Source: Agroathelia rolfsii (Eukaryota > Basidiomycota > Agaricomycetes > Amylocorticiales > Amylocorticiaceae). From it: DNA of 64,000 nucleotides. The stretch lies in contig JABRWF010000003.1 in the NCBI GenBank assembly GCA_018343915.1, positions 4,340,001 through 4,404,000 of the forward strand, read 5' to 3'. Made by a program: the position numbers and the translations under genes. How positions within the stretch are numbered: the first letter of the stretch is position 1; each line of letters starts with the position of its first letter. Shown in pieces: positions 26,901 through 38,275 of the stretch. Under the pieces are notes generated by a model that saw nothing but the letters and a program-made list of their open reading frames with translations, did no database searches and was not told where the DNA came from.

Positions 26901-27530
26901 GGATGTGGTTCATTTGAGATAGATGATTGCAGTGTCGCAAGTGCATCCTCCAGAATATGGACTCGTTCCGTTAATTCGTCGATCTTTCTCTGTAGTTTCT
27001 CAGTTGGTGATAATCCCTTCGTGCCATGATTCGACCTGCATCAAATAAATAAATAGGTAAGATGTACGGATATTAGTAATGACGATGCTGCAACATCCTT
27101 GAGCCTACCTTGCAGACTGCCCAGCAGACATGGTGCCTGATGATGTGATTAGTAAAGAGGGGCACCTGACTTGGTACTGAGGCCTGAAGCTTTCTTACCA
27201 TTTGGACAAAGTTCTGGACATTTGCGACGCACACACGACGAACAGGGGATTTGTCTGTCACATTTGAGTTTAAGTCTAGAAACATAACTTGTTAGTCTCT
27301 GTCTGAGTCCGGGATATTAGATTTCGTAAATAACGACCTTCGACACTCGGCACTATTCTCGACGCATGTTCTCAGCGAAACACTATTATATCATCCGGTA
27401 TTAGACCATATGTATAAGCTCACCATGCGATTTCCCCCTTTGCACGACGTATGGTATCTTCTTCCGTTACTGCTTTGCGGTTGCCCGAAGACCCAGGCCT
27501 GCGCGAGAACGAGTAGTCATCTGCAGACAT
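23911..27530 (-). CDS. Zn(II)2Cys6 fungal-specific transcription factor
   Basis: This is a large regulator with an N-terminal binuclear zinc cluster. The cluster is spliced from three exons. The frame GEIAC completes a Cys codon across an intron (TG|T), giving CAECRR, and then LKLKCDRQIPCSSCVRRKC, with all six cysteines. A coiled-coil-like linker follows (TEKLQRKIDELTERVHILEDALATL, abbreviated; near 26930-27000). The middle region (24700-26600) is broken by many introns of about 50 nt and has the composition of a fungal_trans middle homology region. The last exon (23911-24540) encodes a Ser/Asp/Pro-rich tail of about 200 residues that may be an activation domain. Start MSADDYSFSRRP at 27530. 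Exons in the middle were not fully resolved. The family is abundant in Agaricomycetes, and the target genes are unknown. Confidence 0.85.
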
Positions 27531-28859
27531 GATGTAGGTAAGGCAAGTGTGTTTTACGGTGATTAGTGGTCCTGAAAGAAAAGAAAGTGCTCTATAGGGG
27601 GCCTGCAAGGGCTAATATCCCCAGTGTTAAAATCGAATGATGCAACCCCTCCGATCTAATGCTGTGGATGGTTGATGCGAAGCTGCCGAGACAACGCCTC
27701 ACTAAGCCTCGTTACTGGCAAGCGGCCACAATGGGTCACTTCCGTCGGAACAAATGAAGGGTCATCATGCTGACACTCTATCTCCAATCCCTGCAACGGC
27801 GAACCCAACAACTTCACACCACTAATACCCTGCCGGCCAGTTTGTCGCTGGCTGTTAGTAAGTATGCGAGGACACGCATATCTTCGAGGCCAAATTAACG
27901 CGCATCATCATTTTTGAGCCTTTTTTGCACAACAATCTAAAGACTCGGAACACATGACATCCCACGACACCCCTCAAAACGGAATCGGCAAATAAATTAC
28001 AGCGGTTTCATTATTCCCATTGGACGTAACTGGATTCAGCTATATGACCTATTGCGCATATTGTAATAGAATAATACCTCACGAAGCCTAGGTCGATCGG
28101 TGACATCCAATGACTCGACTGAGTTATAAGTGTCACTTGATACATGTTTCATTGCATAGTAACGACGCTCTGAACTGGTGGATTACGTGTGTATCACTTG
28201 TCGATTTGAAAGGAGTTCATTCATCTAGTAGTCTTCGTTTTACATGCAAGTGCATACTGGTACTGTGTCGATAGGTGAGTTGTCACCGGCAGATCCAGTG
28301 ACTCGCTGATAACGTTCAAAGTTGCCTATTCGATGCATGTCAAATCACAATTTGCCGGTATTTGCCGCCAAAATCATGACCGAAAATCGTACGTGGGATT
28401 GTGGCTCATCGGCTCCATCCTCCATGACATTTGTGAAACAGTCGACGGTGGATGGATAATTCCGAATTGGCCGAAATATTTAATCTCAAACGCTACCATT
28501 GTTCATGCATGTTCATGATCATATCGGAGTTCACACATCCCCGTTGTTAGAAGTTCGAAATATCCACGACCGCTCCTAGCAACGTAAAAAGTACACCACT
28601 GGCAGGAGCAATATTAAACTGAAAAACAATTGTTGATTCACGACCTAATGACCTAAAGCTAATAAATTATTGAGGATGTTGCCGTCATAATTCCGGAAGT
28701 GATCACTTGGCCCTTTTATAAACGCAAAGCCAATGAAAATCAAGAAAGAGAGATGAAATGATTAATGACGTGCACAGAAAGTCCAATGAAGCAAAGATAG
28801 TTGAAAAAAGAAGCTAATAAATAGAAAAAAAAATGACACGAGCAATATGCAAAATGAAA
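27531..28859. other. Long intergenic region
   Basis: About 1.3 kb upstream of the Zn2Cys6 regulator and downstream of the seven-helix gene. Only one short frame (28333-28518, 61 codons) begins with ATG and it has no recognisable feature. I see no tRNA-like B box or tandem repeat. Confidence 0.55.
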
Positions 28860-31113
28860 TCAGGCTGCATTTGCATATTGTTCTCTTCGCATATCATCTT
28901 CACGTGGAAGATCTACGACACAATGGGTTAGCATCGAAGTGAAGACCATGAAATCGACATCGCATACCAATAGGCGAGGTGTAGTTCGTCACCTATGGCA
29001 ACAATATCAGCAATGTGCCCTTCTCAAAGGGTAGAATATACTCACATAAGGGTGTAAAGTGCTAGGGTGTACTTGTCCACCCTCGGAATCCCTGTCTTCA
29101 TCCCAGGTACCACCTAAGGTTTGTCGGGACCTGTATCTTGGCACAGGATGCCCATCCATCGGCGATAGCCCTGTTGCATTGGCTAGAGCATGTTCCTCCA
29201 AGGCATGAAATGATTGATTGCGAGAATTCTGAGGTGTTGTCCATGGTCCTGTACCACTACGAATCATCCTTACAACGGGCTCCATGGGTGTTATGATGGT
29301 ATATGGCTCGCCATCTCGTGGTGGAGTCTCATACCCCGACGTGTCGTGTATGGGTGATGATATGGAATCGGTAGATTGACGAAGTATGGCACTATTATGA
29401 ATGTTGGGCGAGGTTGGGTATGAACGGTTCGAGGCAGGGTGGCGCTCGGGGGAATATGCATTGTGACTTGGGATATAAAGAGCAAAGCTTGGACGGCGAG
29501 AAAGAACGGACGGCGTTTTGCTGGTAACTGCAGGTGCTTCTGGCCGGTAGCCAGCTTCTCTGGTGACTGAGCGAGGGAAGAATATCTAGTCCGGAGTGAG
29601 TTTAATGAGCGGAGAAGTGTTTGGAAAAGGGCAAATTACAAGGAGTGTTATCGCAGAGGAAATGAAGCAACCGATTCCTCCTATCATCAGAAGGAAATCT
29701 TGAAGAGAAGGAATTATGAGCCAGTCTCCATGTATTAGTCGCACAAGATCAGCCCGCTCACCTGACCAAAAACTAAGTCAGAAGAAACTGGAATTAGAGC
29801 ATATCGCAAGTGAGATCCTTAGGGAACTTACGCATCACTATCGATGATATGATTACCTTGTACGCCATCAAGAGCAAGAGTGAATAGTGGAAGAGTGAAC
29901 AAAAACCGGAAACAGACGCGAGCAATCTGGAATGGACAAGTTAGTCAACAAAAGACTATATTATACAACATCTCTACATTCAGCTGATACGACGTTGTCA
30001 GCCTAACAACAACATCGGGATCTGCCCCTTCCGTCCGGACATAAGTCAAAAACGTTGGAAATCGACCAAGGACATAGAGGAAGAATAATGTAGTGACAGT
30101 TGAAGCGCCAGATCCAACGAGAAATAACCAAGCTTCAGTGACTTCGATGTTTTTTCGGCTAACCAGCGCCGTTAATGGCATTCCAATGATAGAGATAAGA
30201 GTACCTTGGAGAAAATTAAAATCATAATATACATGGTATCTCGTAGATGGCTTTACCAAGGTACCATCCTCTGTACTCCCACGAATCAAACCAGTCTGTC
30301 TTTCCAGGTCCCTGGTTCAGGAGGAACACCCAAAACATCAATTCTGAGAGGCAAATTAGTTGACATGATCGACAAACGGAAAGTCTGTTTAACCTTCAAG
30401 ATGTGTAACACTAGGGAGAATTTCAGATAAGAAACGTATGCAGTATCCAGGGTACATACAGCTCAAGTGCCCATCCGGCGCTTAATATAAAGTACAGAGG
30501 GAGAATCCAGCGTCGGTTGCTTTCATGCCAATGAATATCATCTTTAGGGAAGACTGGCGATAAAGGTCTTAGCATCCAAAGAAAACATGGACGTCAAAGG
30601 GGTTTACTTTTTCCGTCCGCATACACATAACCTAGAGAACGAGTTAGCGAGATGGAACTATTAGGAGTAGATGGAGACAATTCACCTTCCTTGAACTTGA
30701 GGACAGTTAATATTACAGCGAATACAATAAATAACGGAACCTAATAGGACCATCAGCCATGTTTCAGCGTCGAAGTTTAGTGCGAATGCCTAACAGAAAG
30801 TAGGTAGGAATACTAAAAGGGTTGCCAGCGGCCTGGTGAGCGGCGACAAAATCGTGCCTATGACGACATGAGTGGACTTACTGTCATGACACGCTTGAAA
30901 TTGCCCGGTTGTCGTCCGGAGTTCCAGCGCAGGCATTGGAATCTATCGTACAGATAAAGGTGGGATAGCATAAAAGCCAAGAACTGTGGAAATCAGGGCA
31001 CGTCAATCGCCATTTCGCCTTATGTAGGCGCGATCCGTGTCGGATGCGGGGAGACGCACGAGACAACCAAGAATTGACCATAATAGATAGGCAGTGGGGG
31101 ATCCGATGCTCAT
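28860..31113 (-). CDS. Seven-helix membrane protein of an Agaricomycete family
   Basis: This is a polytopic membrane protein of unknown function. The start MSIGSPTAYLLWSILG (ATG 31113) is spliced to FLAFMLSHLYLYDRFQCLRW, NSGRQPGNFKRVMT and then, after an intron, AFALNFDAETWLM. Later exons encode TLISIIGMPLTALVSRKNIE, a helix with VTEAWLFLVGSGASTVTTLF, FPTFLTYVRTEGADPDVVVR and ITFFPRS-like. The tail is Ser, Pro and Arg-rich and cytosolic in appearance (TSKTPSVLSRRPSF and further), ending MRREQYANAA (stop 28860-28862). The DRFQCL..GAFKRVMT-like block and the segment before the sixth helix match a family I know only as uncharacterised serpentine proteins in mushrooms; receptor function is possible but not shown. 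About ten short introns. Confidence 0.72.
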
Positions 31114-31574
31114 GGGGATGCAAAGCAAGCCAAAGCGTTGCAGGAGAGACTAGGAGGATAAGCCAGCTTTGAGAGAGAGAGGAGGAAACGCAACAGAGTA
31201 GTAGCCTGAGAACAGCACGGATTATAGGGGTGCCCCTGGCAGTGGCACTGGCATCAATATCCAATATCCAGTGCCCTCGGTCAGCTCGGTAACAACGCTA
31301 GCTATTCACATCCGATTTCCGATATCTACAGTTGCAACAGGTGCATGTATACTAGAATATTATCGCCCGCCAATGGTATCTGCTCCTTCTATTATCGCGC
31401 TGTATCCATGTGCGAGGCACCACATCACCCAATGAACTATCTATTTATTCTTTTCGAAATACAATTTACATGCTAAGTACTCAACTAATCTGTTGCCGGT
31501 CAATGCCCTATGCAGAATAAGCGCACATACATCAGACCATCATCATCGACATCAGTAGTAGCAGCACTACTACA
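31114..31574. other. Intergenic region between the seven-helix gene and ELP1
   Basis: 461 bp upstream of the seven-helix gene and downstream of ELP1. An in-frame upstream extension exists on the minus strand (to 31264) but it begins without ATG and does not continue the family sequence, so I treat it as non-coding. Confidence 0.5.
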
Positions 31575-34500
31575 TCAGTCCTCATACAGCTTCATTTTCC
31601 AGGTCGACGGCGCTCCAAGGTCCGGCTTAGATATCTTATCCAGTGGATTGATAGCACGAGCCCTTTCTACAGCCGCCATGCGCGTTGCCCATCCATCAGC
31701 TTCTCCCTGGCCATCTTCCCCTGGAGTCTTCCACACTTCCTCTATTCCTTCCTTCATCTCGGACTCAAGCTCGTGAAACTCCTCCTGTAGAGCAGCACCT
31801 TCTATGCGATGCTCGGCGCTGAATTGAAATAGATGTGGGAGGAGCTCACAGATTTCGTCTGACATAGATAAATATGATCGTTTAGATTCCCTGTGAGCTG
31901 TGGATTTTATGCAAAATCTTACCTCGAGTTGCGTTAAAACGCCCGACAAGTTTTGTTAAGGACTTGAGCAGATACTCCTCTTCATCAACTGTTCCCTTAC
32001 GACCTGATCCGATTTTCCTCTCCATCTTGCGTTTTGTTTTAGAACTCTTCCTATGATCGTATGTTATTATCTTCGTACATGAGGAAAAAATGGCGGCCAA
32101 TCAAGCTCACTTTGATGTTCGCGAGGCGGTTGAAGGTGCGGCGGTGTACCGAGTAAATGCCGTGGCGGGAATAGACACATCCGTCATCACATCCACATTA
32201 TGGAGATTAGGATCATCTAGACCGTAGAACGTATCTATCCTCCATCATGTGTTATTTTTGGTCTTGCGAATAGTTCACGCGGGGCCCGAATGCATACCTG
32301 GTTCTTCGGCCTTCTTGACTCGAAGTTCACGCAATCGGTGGACTTGTTTGCGAAGTTGTTCTCGTATTTCGGTGATGTCTTCCGATATTTGAGATCGTGC
32401 TTCAAAGGTTCCTGGATGAATTATTTCTCCGACCAGCTCAGGCATTGCATGCAAAGTACTCTGTGTGATCATGAGAGGCTTTCGTTTAAGGTAGTAACTT
32501 TTTCCTTACGATACGACAAGCTTCTGAGAAAAGATTGCCTTGTACGAGGGCGACAACTGCTGAGCGTGGATCTTTGGCATAGTCGAGAAGGACATATGAG
32601 GATTCTGCATAACGTTTCTTAGAGCCAAGTTCCTCTATGAATTGCGTTAAGATTATATCATCACCACAAAACCACATAAGAAGGTCACCTGATATTCTGT
32701 AAGCCATGTTTACGATGTCTTCCGAGGGTGTCTTTTCTCTCATAGCAATATCAAATACGGTCCTCCATTCAAGTGCTTTTTCTAATGCTATTATGGCCTG
32801 GGGATACCTCTTCGCTTCAATGAACACGTATCCCGCTTGCTTGAATTCTCTACGCTCAAAGAGCCATTCTCCGTACGATGCAAGCACATTCTGTCCATAA
32901 AATGAACATACGAATCAATCACGGTTGGGTTTGAGACTGACCGAATATTTGTCGCTACCCTCCCATATCTTCAACGCATCCTTGTATAGTTGGTGGTGCT
33001 CAATGTATGCTAACGCTTCCGGGAAGCGTTCAGGACCCGCTAGATGAAGATTACGCAATGCCTTGGAGTATCGACGTAGATAATCATCAATCTTAAAATG
33101 TTGATAGTGCTCATCCAGAGCTCGCAATTCCCGTAAAAATGGTAGATACTCCCTTGGGTCCTATGTTCGCATGGGTAAGGGCCTTATTGTGTATTTTTGA
33201 TCTATGTTTACCTTCTGCGCGTGCTGTGCTATGAGAAGAACAAGCTCGAAATCATACATTCCAAGAGCCGCTTCGTAAAGGCGCTCAGCATCCACTAGGA
33301 AGATTACGTATTCCACCAGAGACGGATCTGTTCGTAGGAGGGAAAGGGCAGCTTCAAGATCGGGAGGCTTGGCCACGACATAGGAAGTTAACACCGAGCG
33401 CGTGAACCGAGAGCCCGATTCTATGAGAGCTTCACGCAATGATTTGCAAATCTTGTTGATTGCTTCTGAGGGTTCAGAGCTCTGCCTGTGAAGCGTTTAA
33501 TCGCCGTTGTAGCTATCATCGAAAGTGTGACTTACCCGATATTTGTCAGGAAAAGGTTAAAGTGCTCTACATCATCCACTTGAGCGACAAACTGCGGAAG
33601 GTTGTTCAGGAATGCCTCAATGTTATGATGAACGATAACACTAAGATCAATTCTATGTCTTCGACAAGATAAGAAGGCTTTTCTGTAGTTCCTCCTGAGC
33701 ACAATTGATCATAATCAGCAATGGATGTTTAACAAAGTGAAAAAAAAACTCACTCTTGGAGGTCTTTTCTAACAGCAGCCATTACAAGCGGTCGAGGATA
33801 TACCGTTTCTAGATTTCCTCGAGGCATCTGGAGGACCAGTGCCATAGTACTCGGGACAGCAGTTACAATGCGTGAACCTCGTTCGATCCTTCTGCGTTCC
33901 CAAGTAGCCTTTCTATCCTCAAACGCCTTTTGAGTAGCTTTCCAATCAGAATTCGGGCTCTCCAGATGGGTGCTGATCGTTGTGGCTATCTCGTCGAGAG
34001 AAATGAAGATACCGTCGCAAGGTACAGCTGTCGTGCTATAGATGACGAAGTTGGATGCCAAGAAAAAGGACCCTACATTTGTAGCTAACATCAAGCCAAA
34101 TGGTGAAACGGATTCGTTCAAATGAAGCTGCCCGACCGCATGCAACGTTCCGCTGGAAGTTAGCCCAATAAGAATGGGAGTTTTCGATGAGCGCAGATGG
34201 ATGCGTTCTGCATTGGAGCAGAACTCTGGGAACGCAGCTACAGCTGGCGAGACAAAACCACTAGACACTGTGACCTATTTAGCCTCGTTTAGAATTAATT
34301 TAGGACAATGATCTTACCAACATGAATTTTCCCATCACTTGACTGCCAGATAACGCTGGAAGCTTCTTGGCCCATTTCAGCATCATAATGGTCATATAAC
34401 AGGCGACCGCCGCTCCCGGGCATAGTTTGCTCTTCAATCAGTCCACTGGAATTGAGTGTGGCAACGATATCTCGACCATCTCGATTTCCGAGGATGAAAT

Positions 34501-36021
34501 AATCGCTGTTCCATGCTATCTGTCTCCAATTTCCTGGAATATCTACTGACCAAAGCTGCTTGGAGGATCTAACAGATACCTCCCATACTTCAACATGTCC
34601 TCGAGTGGTCAAAGTGGCTAAACCTCCTGAAGTCAAGACGACATGTGACGGAGTTAGCTTTGCCAGCGAAAGAGTGCATGCTGCCATAGGAGGAGGGACG
34701 TTGGCATCTGCAAACGGCGTATATAGAATACTTTCTATTTGTGTATAAGTCTTTGTAAGTTTATAAGTATCAATAATTATACGTACTCCCATCAGTTACA
34801 GCAACGCCGCCCGATCCATCACGAGCCGTATATGTTTCCCACGTGTATATCTGAGTAATTACCGAACCTATGATACATCAATACGACGAACATCCAAATG
34901 GCGCATATACTCACTTTTTGTCGAGAGAATAAGTGTGAGTGCGTCTTCCGGATGCCATCGTACCACTGTGAACGTTTCATCATCTGGAGAGAAGATCTCT
35001 TGTTTCAGATACCAGTGATAATTCCCCGTGGTCCAAAGCTGAACTATCATGTTTTTCAGGTGAATGAAAATGGACATGATCAACAGCACGTACTGGACTC
35101 TTTTCCATTTTTATACAATACCCATGCGGCAAGAATTGTCGAATCCGCATTCCAATAGAGATCTCGAACAACTAGTTCATCGTTTCTGAGCGAGAATTCA
35201 CCCTTCTTTAGCCCATTACGTTCAAAAAAAATAACTTCGTGCTTTCCAGGGCGTGGCCGATGGACAGAGGCAATGAGTGCACCAGATGGTCGCCATGCCA
35301 GTGGGTGTCCAAGACCGGACGTTGGCTCAGATGTTGATTGAAGCACGCCTGTGCGTGAGTATATCCGGATGGTACGATGTGTGGACCCACGAACAGAAAT
35401 GGCGTACAGAGTCCCATCGGCGCGCCATGAGATGCGTGGGGATCCATCATCATCGGGACATGGTGAAGGTGCAATGGGTGTAGCAGCTGCCGCAGCCTTT
35501 CCGAGTGAGCCATGAAATTGGGTCTGTTTGGAACCCCATCCGACATTGATGGGTGCATCTATCAAATTAATGAAAAATGAAAAAAAAAAATTATTTAAGA
35601 TGAGGGCGATCATACTTTCACCGAAGTCGCTTGTGTGAAGGTCCGTTTCAGCAAGGACGTCATAGTCAGATGTCATTAGGATGTGTTTGTCGTCTGCAGT
35701 TACTAGGACTAGAAGCGATTGATCTGGACTCCAGGCAGCAGCAAGAATTCCAGCCTCAATAGCACCCTCATCTTCTAGCTCTCCGTTTTTATCTATGTCC
35801 AGAGTAGCTATGTCTCCAGAGCTAGAGATCAAAGATAACCGACGAGAATCTTGCAAAAAATCAAAGGAGACTAGTTTAAAGATTGGGTAAACTGAGCCAT
35901 TGATATGAGCGAAGCCGTCCTCGTAGGAAAGGTTTATTTGGGAATTATTGTCGATATCAAGAGCAATGGCAGAAACCTGGGCCTTAGAGGCGTCCTGGTG
36001 AAGAAGCGAGAGACTTTTCAT
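31575..36021 (-). CDS. ELP1: Elongator complex subunit 1 (IKAP homologue)
   Basis: Elp1 is the scaffold of the Elongator complex, which modifies wobble uridines of tRNAs. From [15 protein letters not shown] (ATG 36021) the N-terminal half has beta-propeller repeats: [14 protein letters not shown], then [14 protein letters not shown], a family hallmark, then [28 protein letters not shown] and [15 protein letters not shown]. The C-terminal half is helical, TPR-like ([77 protein letters not shown]). The conserved basic tRNA-binding stretch [15 protein letters not shown] with EEEYLLKSL follows. Ends ..MKLYED at 31575. The genomic span less introns fits about 1,300 residues, the usual size. About ten short introns. 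Confidence 0.94.
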
Positions 36022-36134
36022 GGCCAAAAGTAATAGACCTAGATATGCTTCCGCTTTGGTTTTACGTTAGTCGATGACATCCAGGAGTTTTCTTCCGCTG
36101 GCAGCATCTCTACCGTGATACTAGTTTCTACAAA
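36022..36134. promoter_or_regulatory. Bidirectional promoter of ELP1 and EFG1
   Basis: The two start codons are 113 bp apart on opposite strands, so both promoters must overlap here or extend into the neighbouring 5' coding regions. No TATA box is visible. Confidence 0.6.
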
Positions 36135-36877
36135 ATGGACCATACATCTGGTGTCTCAAAGCTCAAGGCATCTCTTCGCCAAACAAAACGATTGCTCGCT
36201 AGAGATGACCTTAAGCCCGACGTGCGGATCCAAACCGAGCGACGATTGAAATCTCTGGAAGCAGACCTTGCGAAGGCCCAGAGAGCAGTCAAAGAACGAC
36301 AATATGCCACTAAATACCACATGGTTAAATTTTTTGGTATGGAGTATGAACCTTGCGGTAGCGAATGCAAGCATTGAAATACAGATTGTATGGTTGTAGA
36401 AAAGAAGAAGATCTTACGAAAACTGAACCAGGTCAAACGTGATCTGGCCAAGTCGCCCTCGCCAGAGCTGGAAACAGTATTAATGGATCTGCGAGTAGAC
36501 CTCAACTATATCCTTGTACGCCACTTACATTCTACGAGAGCTATTGCCCTCATATTTCCCAGTATTATCCCAAAACACGGAAATACATCTCATTGCTCCC
36601 ATCAACGAAATCCTCTGAGAAGCCCAAGACCGAAACTCCCGACGAGACTTCTCGTGAAAGAGAGGAATTTCGACAAACGGTTCGCAGCGCCATGGCTGTC
36701 GGAGACATGCCCACAGAACCAGAAAACGAGAGCTCCAAGGAATCAAGTCACTCTCAGCCCACATCAAATACTACAACACCACGGAAACATAAAAAAGGAG
36801 GTCGTGAGAAGGGAAGTAAAAAGGTTGAAAAAACGGTTGAAGATGATGATTTCTTCGGCGAAGATGATAACGAGTGA
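36135..36877 (+). CDS. EFG1: rRNA-processing protein EFG1
   Basis: Efg1 is a nucleolar factor needed for maturation of 18S rRNA. Three exons. Exon 1 from MDHTSGVSKLKASLRQTKRL includes IQTERRLKSLEADLAKAQRA and HMVKFF. An intron starting about 36336 joins FFE-KKKILRKLNQVKRDL and LRVDLNYIL. The second intron (about 36515-36562) joins to YYPKTRKYISLLPS. The C-terminus is charged and low complexity: KHKKGGREKGSKKVEKTV, then an acidic end DDDFFGEDDNE. The N-terminal half is a predicted coiled coil, as in Efg1 proteins. Divergent from ELP1; both act in RNA metabolism. Confidence 0.9.
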
Positions 36878-37729
36878 TAATTTCCATGATTTATTTTGTA
36901 TGTTCTTATTAACATTTACGAAAATCGATCCAGCAGTCCAAGGATCAGGTTTTCGGAGACTCCATCGAAAGAATTTCTAAATTGAACACGGTGTACATGG
37001 TCTTGCTTCAAGGTAAAATAGTGTTTTCTTGTTGCAAAATGGCATGAGGACTTTACAGACAACAAATTCATAAAACTAAATATAAGGAAACGGCTTTCAC
37101 TCTCATTTATCTAGCGAGCAATCACATTTTTGGCAAGGTCCCATTTCCCGAGCTATTAATATGTTTGTCGTTCAATGAGAAGCAAATCATGCCATTAGAC
37201 TTTTCTGGAGACTTCGCACCCTAGTAACGATCGCATATAGTCAAAATGTAATCAGTCGACAAGATATGGTTCATTAACCGAATGTGAACACACAGTACTT
37301 GCATTATATAAATGAATAACGCACTCCTTTGCTTATGCTTAGATGAAGTACCAGTAGCCTACATGCATTTTGACTGTTGCTTTCATAAAGGGGCATCGAT
37401 TGACAGCGCCTTCCCTAAGTAGTGGTAGCATGTTGAAAATTCACAATCATACCTATTTGAGTTAGCTATCGCTGTACCACAGCATGATTCCGAATCAATA
37501 TAAAAGTTTCTTGAATTCTAACAGTTGCATTTCGTCTCCTTACATACCTCAATCACCTTTAACATACAGATGCAGCCAGCTCAATAAAAATATGAACAAA
37601 CGATTATACAATCACCTTCTTTGATATCCTTTTTGGTATGCGTCCAAAGAGTCGATTATCTCGATAAACTATCGATGACGTACCCGCCCATCTATTTCGT
37701 TTTCTATAGGATCCTTTCTTCCTTGAGCA

Positions 37730-37982
37730 GCAATACCAATCGGAATCAAAATATTCTGCTGGTCCTCTCTACCTTGTGCGCTCCGACAGTGCAACTATAC
37801 ACATTGATCATGAGGAATCCCACGATGACTGCGAGGCTGATGGCCAACTGGAGTCACACACACATATGATCAATTGTATTCAAAATCAGGAGGCTAACAG
37901 AATATTGAATAATGTCACTCGCAAAATCAGCACTGAAGATGCCGCTGCACAGGCTCGCCATATACACATCCTCAAGGGATAA
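37730..37982 (+). CDS. Possible terminal exon of an unrecognised small gene
   Basis: Right after a plausible acceptor (ttctatag, 37722-37729) an open frame runs 84 codons: DPFFLEQQYQSESKYSAGPL, then DSATIHIDHEESHDDCEADG and QARHIHILKG, to a stop at 37980-37982. The composition is acidic and His/Gln-rich, not a simple repeat. A TATA-like element (about 37497) and several ATGs lie 200-250 nt upstream, but I could not find a first exon that joins in frame with normal-sized introns. No family recognised. It may be chance. Confidence 0.28.
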
Positions 37983-38117
37983 ACACCTTGTTACGTATAC
38001 TAGCTAGTGTTTTAACTTAACTCCCACTTAAAACAACGTTGCATGTATCTATATATACTGACAGGCCTTAACATTGAAACCGACATAAAATTGATATACC
38101 ACCTACTATTTTACAGC

Positions 38118-38119
<2 letters not shown>

Positions 38120-38151
<32 letters not shown>
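38120..38151. repeat. (ATT)n trinucleotide microsatellite
   Basis: About ten uninterrupted ATT/TTA units, followed by tttacc. It lies about 125 bp beyond the stop codon of the aldo-keto reductase gene. Confidence 0.95.
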
Positions 38152-38275
38152 TTACCATCATTCCGGAACTTTTGGTGGTGCAACATGCAACATGTGTTTT
38201 TGATATTTGAGATGTTGACTACATAATGATACAATATGCTCCTGCATATGAATAATTACTTTATTTTTTACATAT

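Larger units (their letters stand above)
36878..38275. other. Intergenic region with a possible short exon
   Basis: 1.4 kb between EFG1 and the aldo-keto reductase. It contains a TATA-like sequence (aatataaaag) near 37497, a possible terminal exon (37730-37982, listed separately) and an ATT microsatellite (38120-38151). Confidence 0.5.

Noticed and set aside
31114..31264. Upstream extension of the seven-helix protein frame
   Set aside because: It starts without ATG and the family start at 31113 fits better.
23772..38151. Direct repeats that might suggest a CRISPR array
   Set aside because: They are mono-, di- and trinucleotide microsatellites without spacers, and the genome is eukaryotic.
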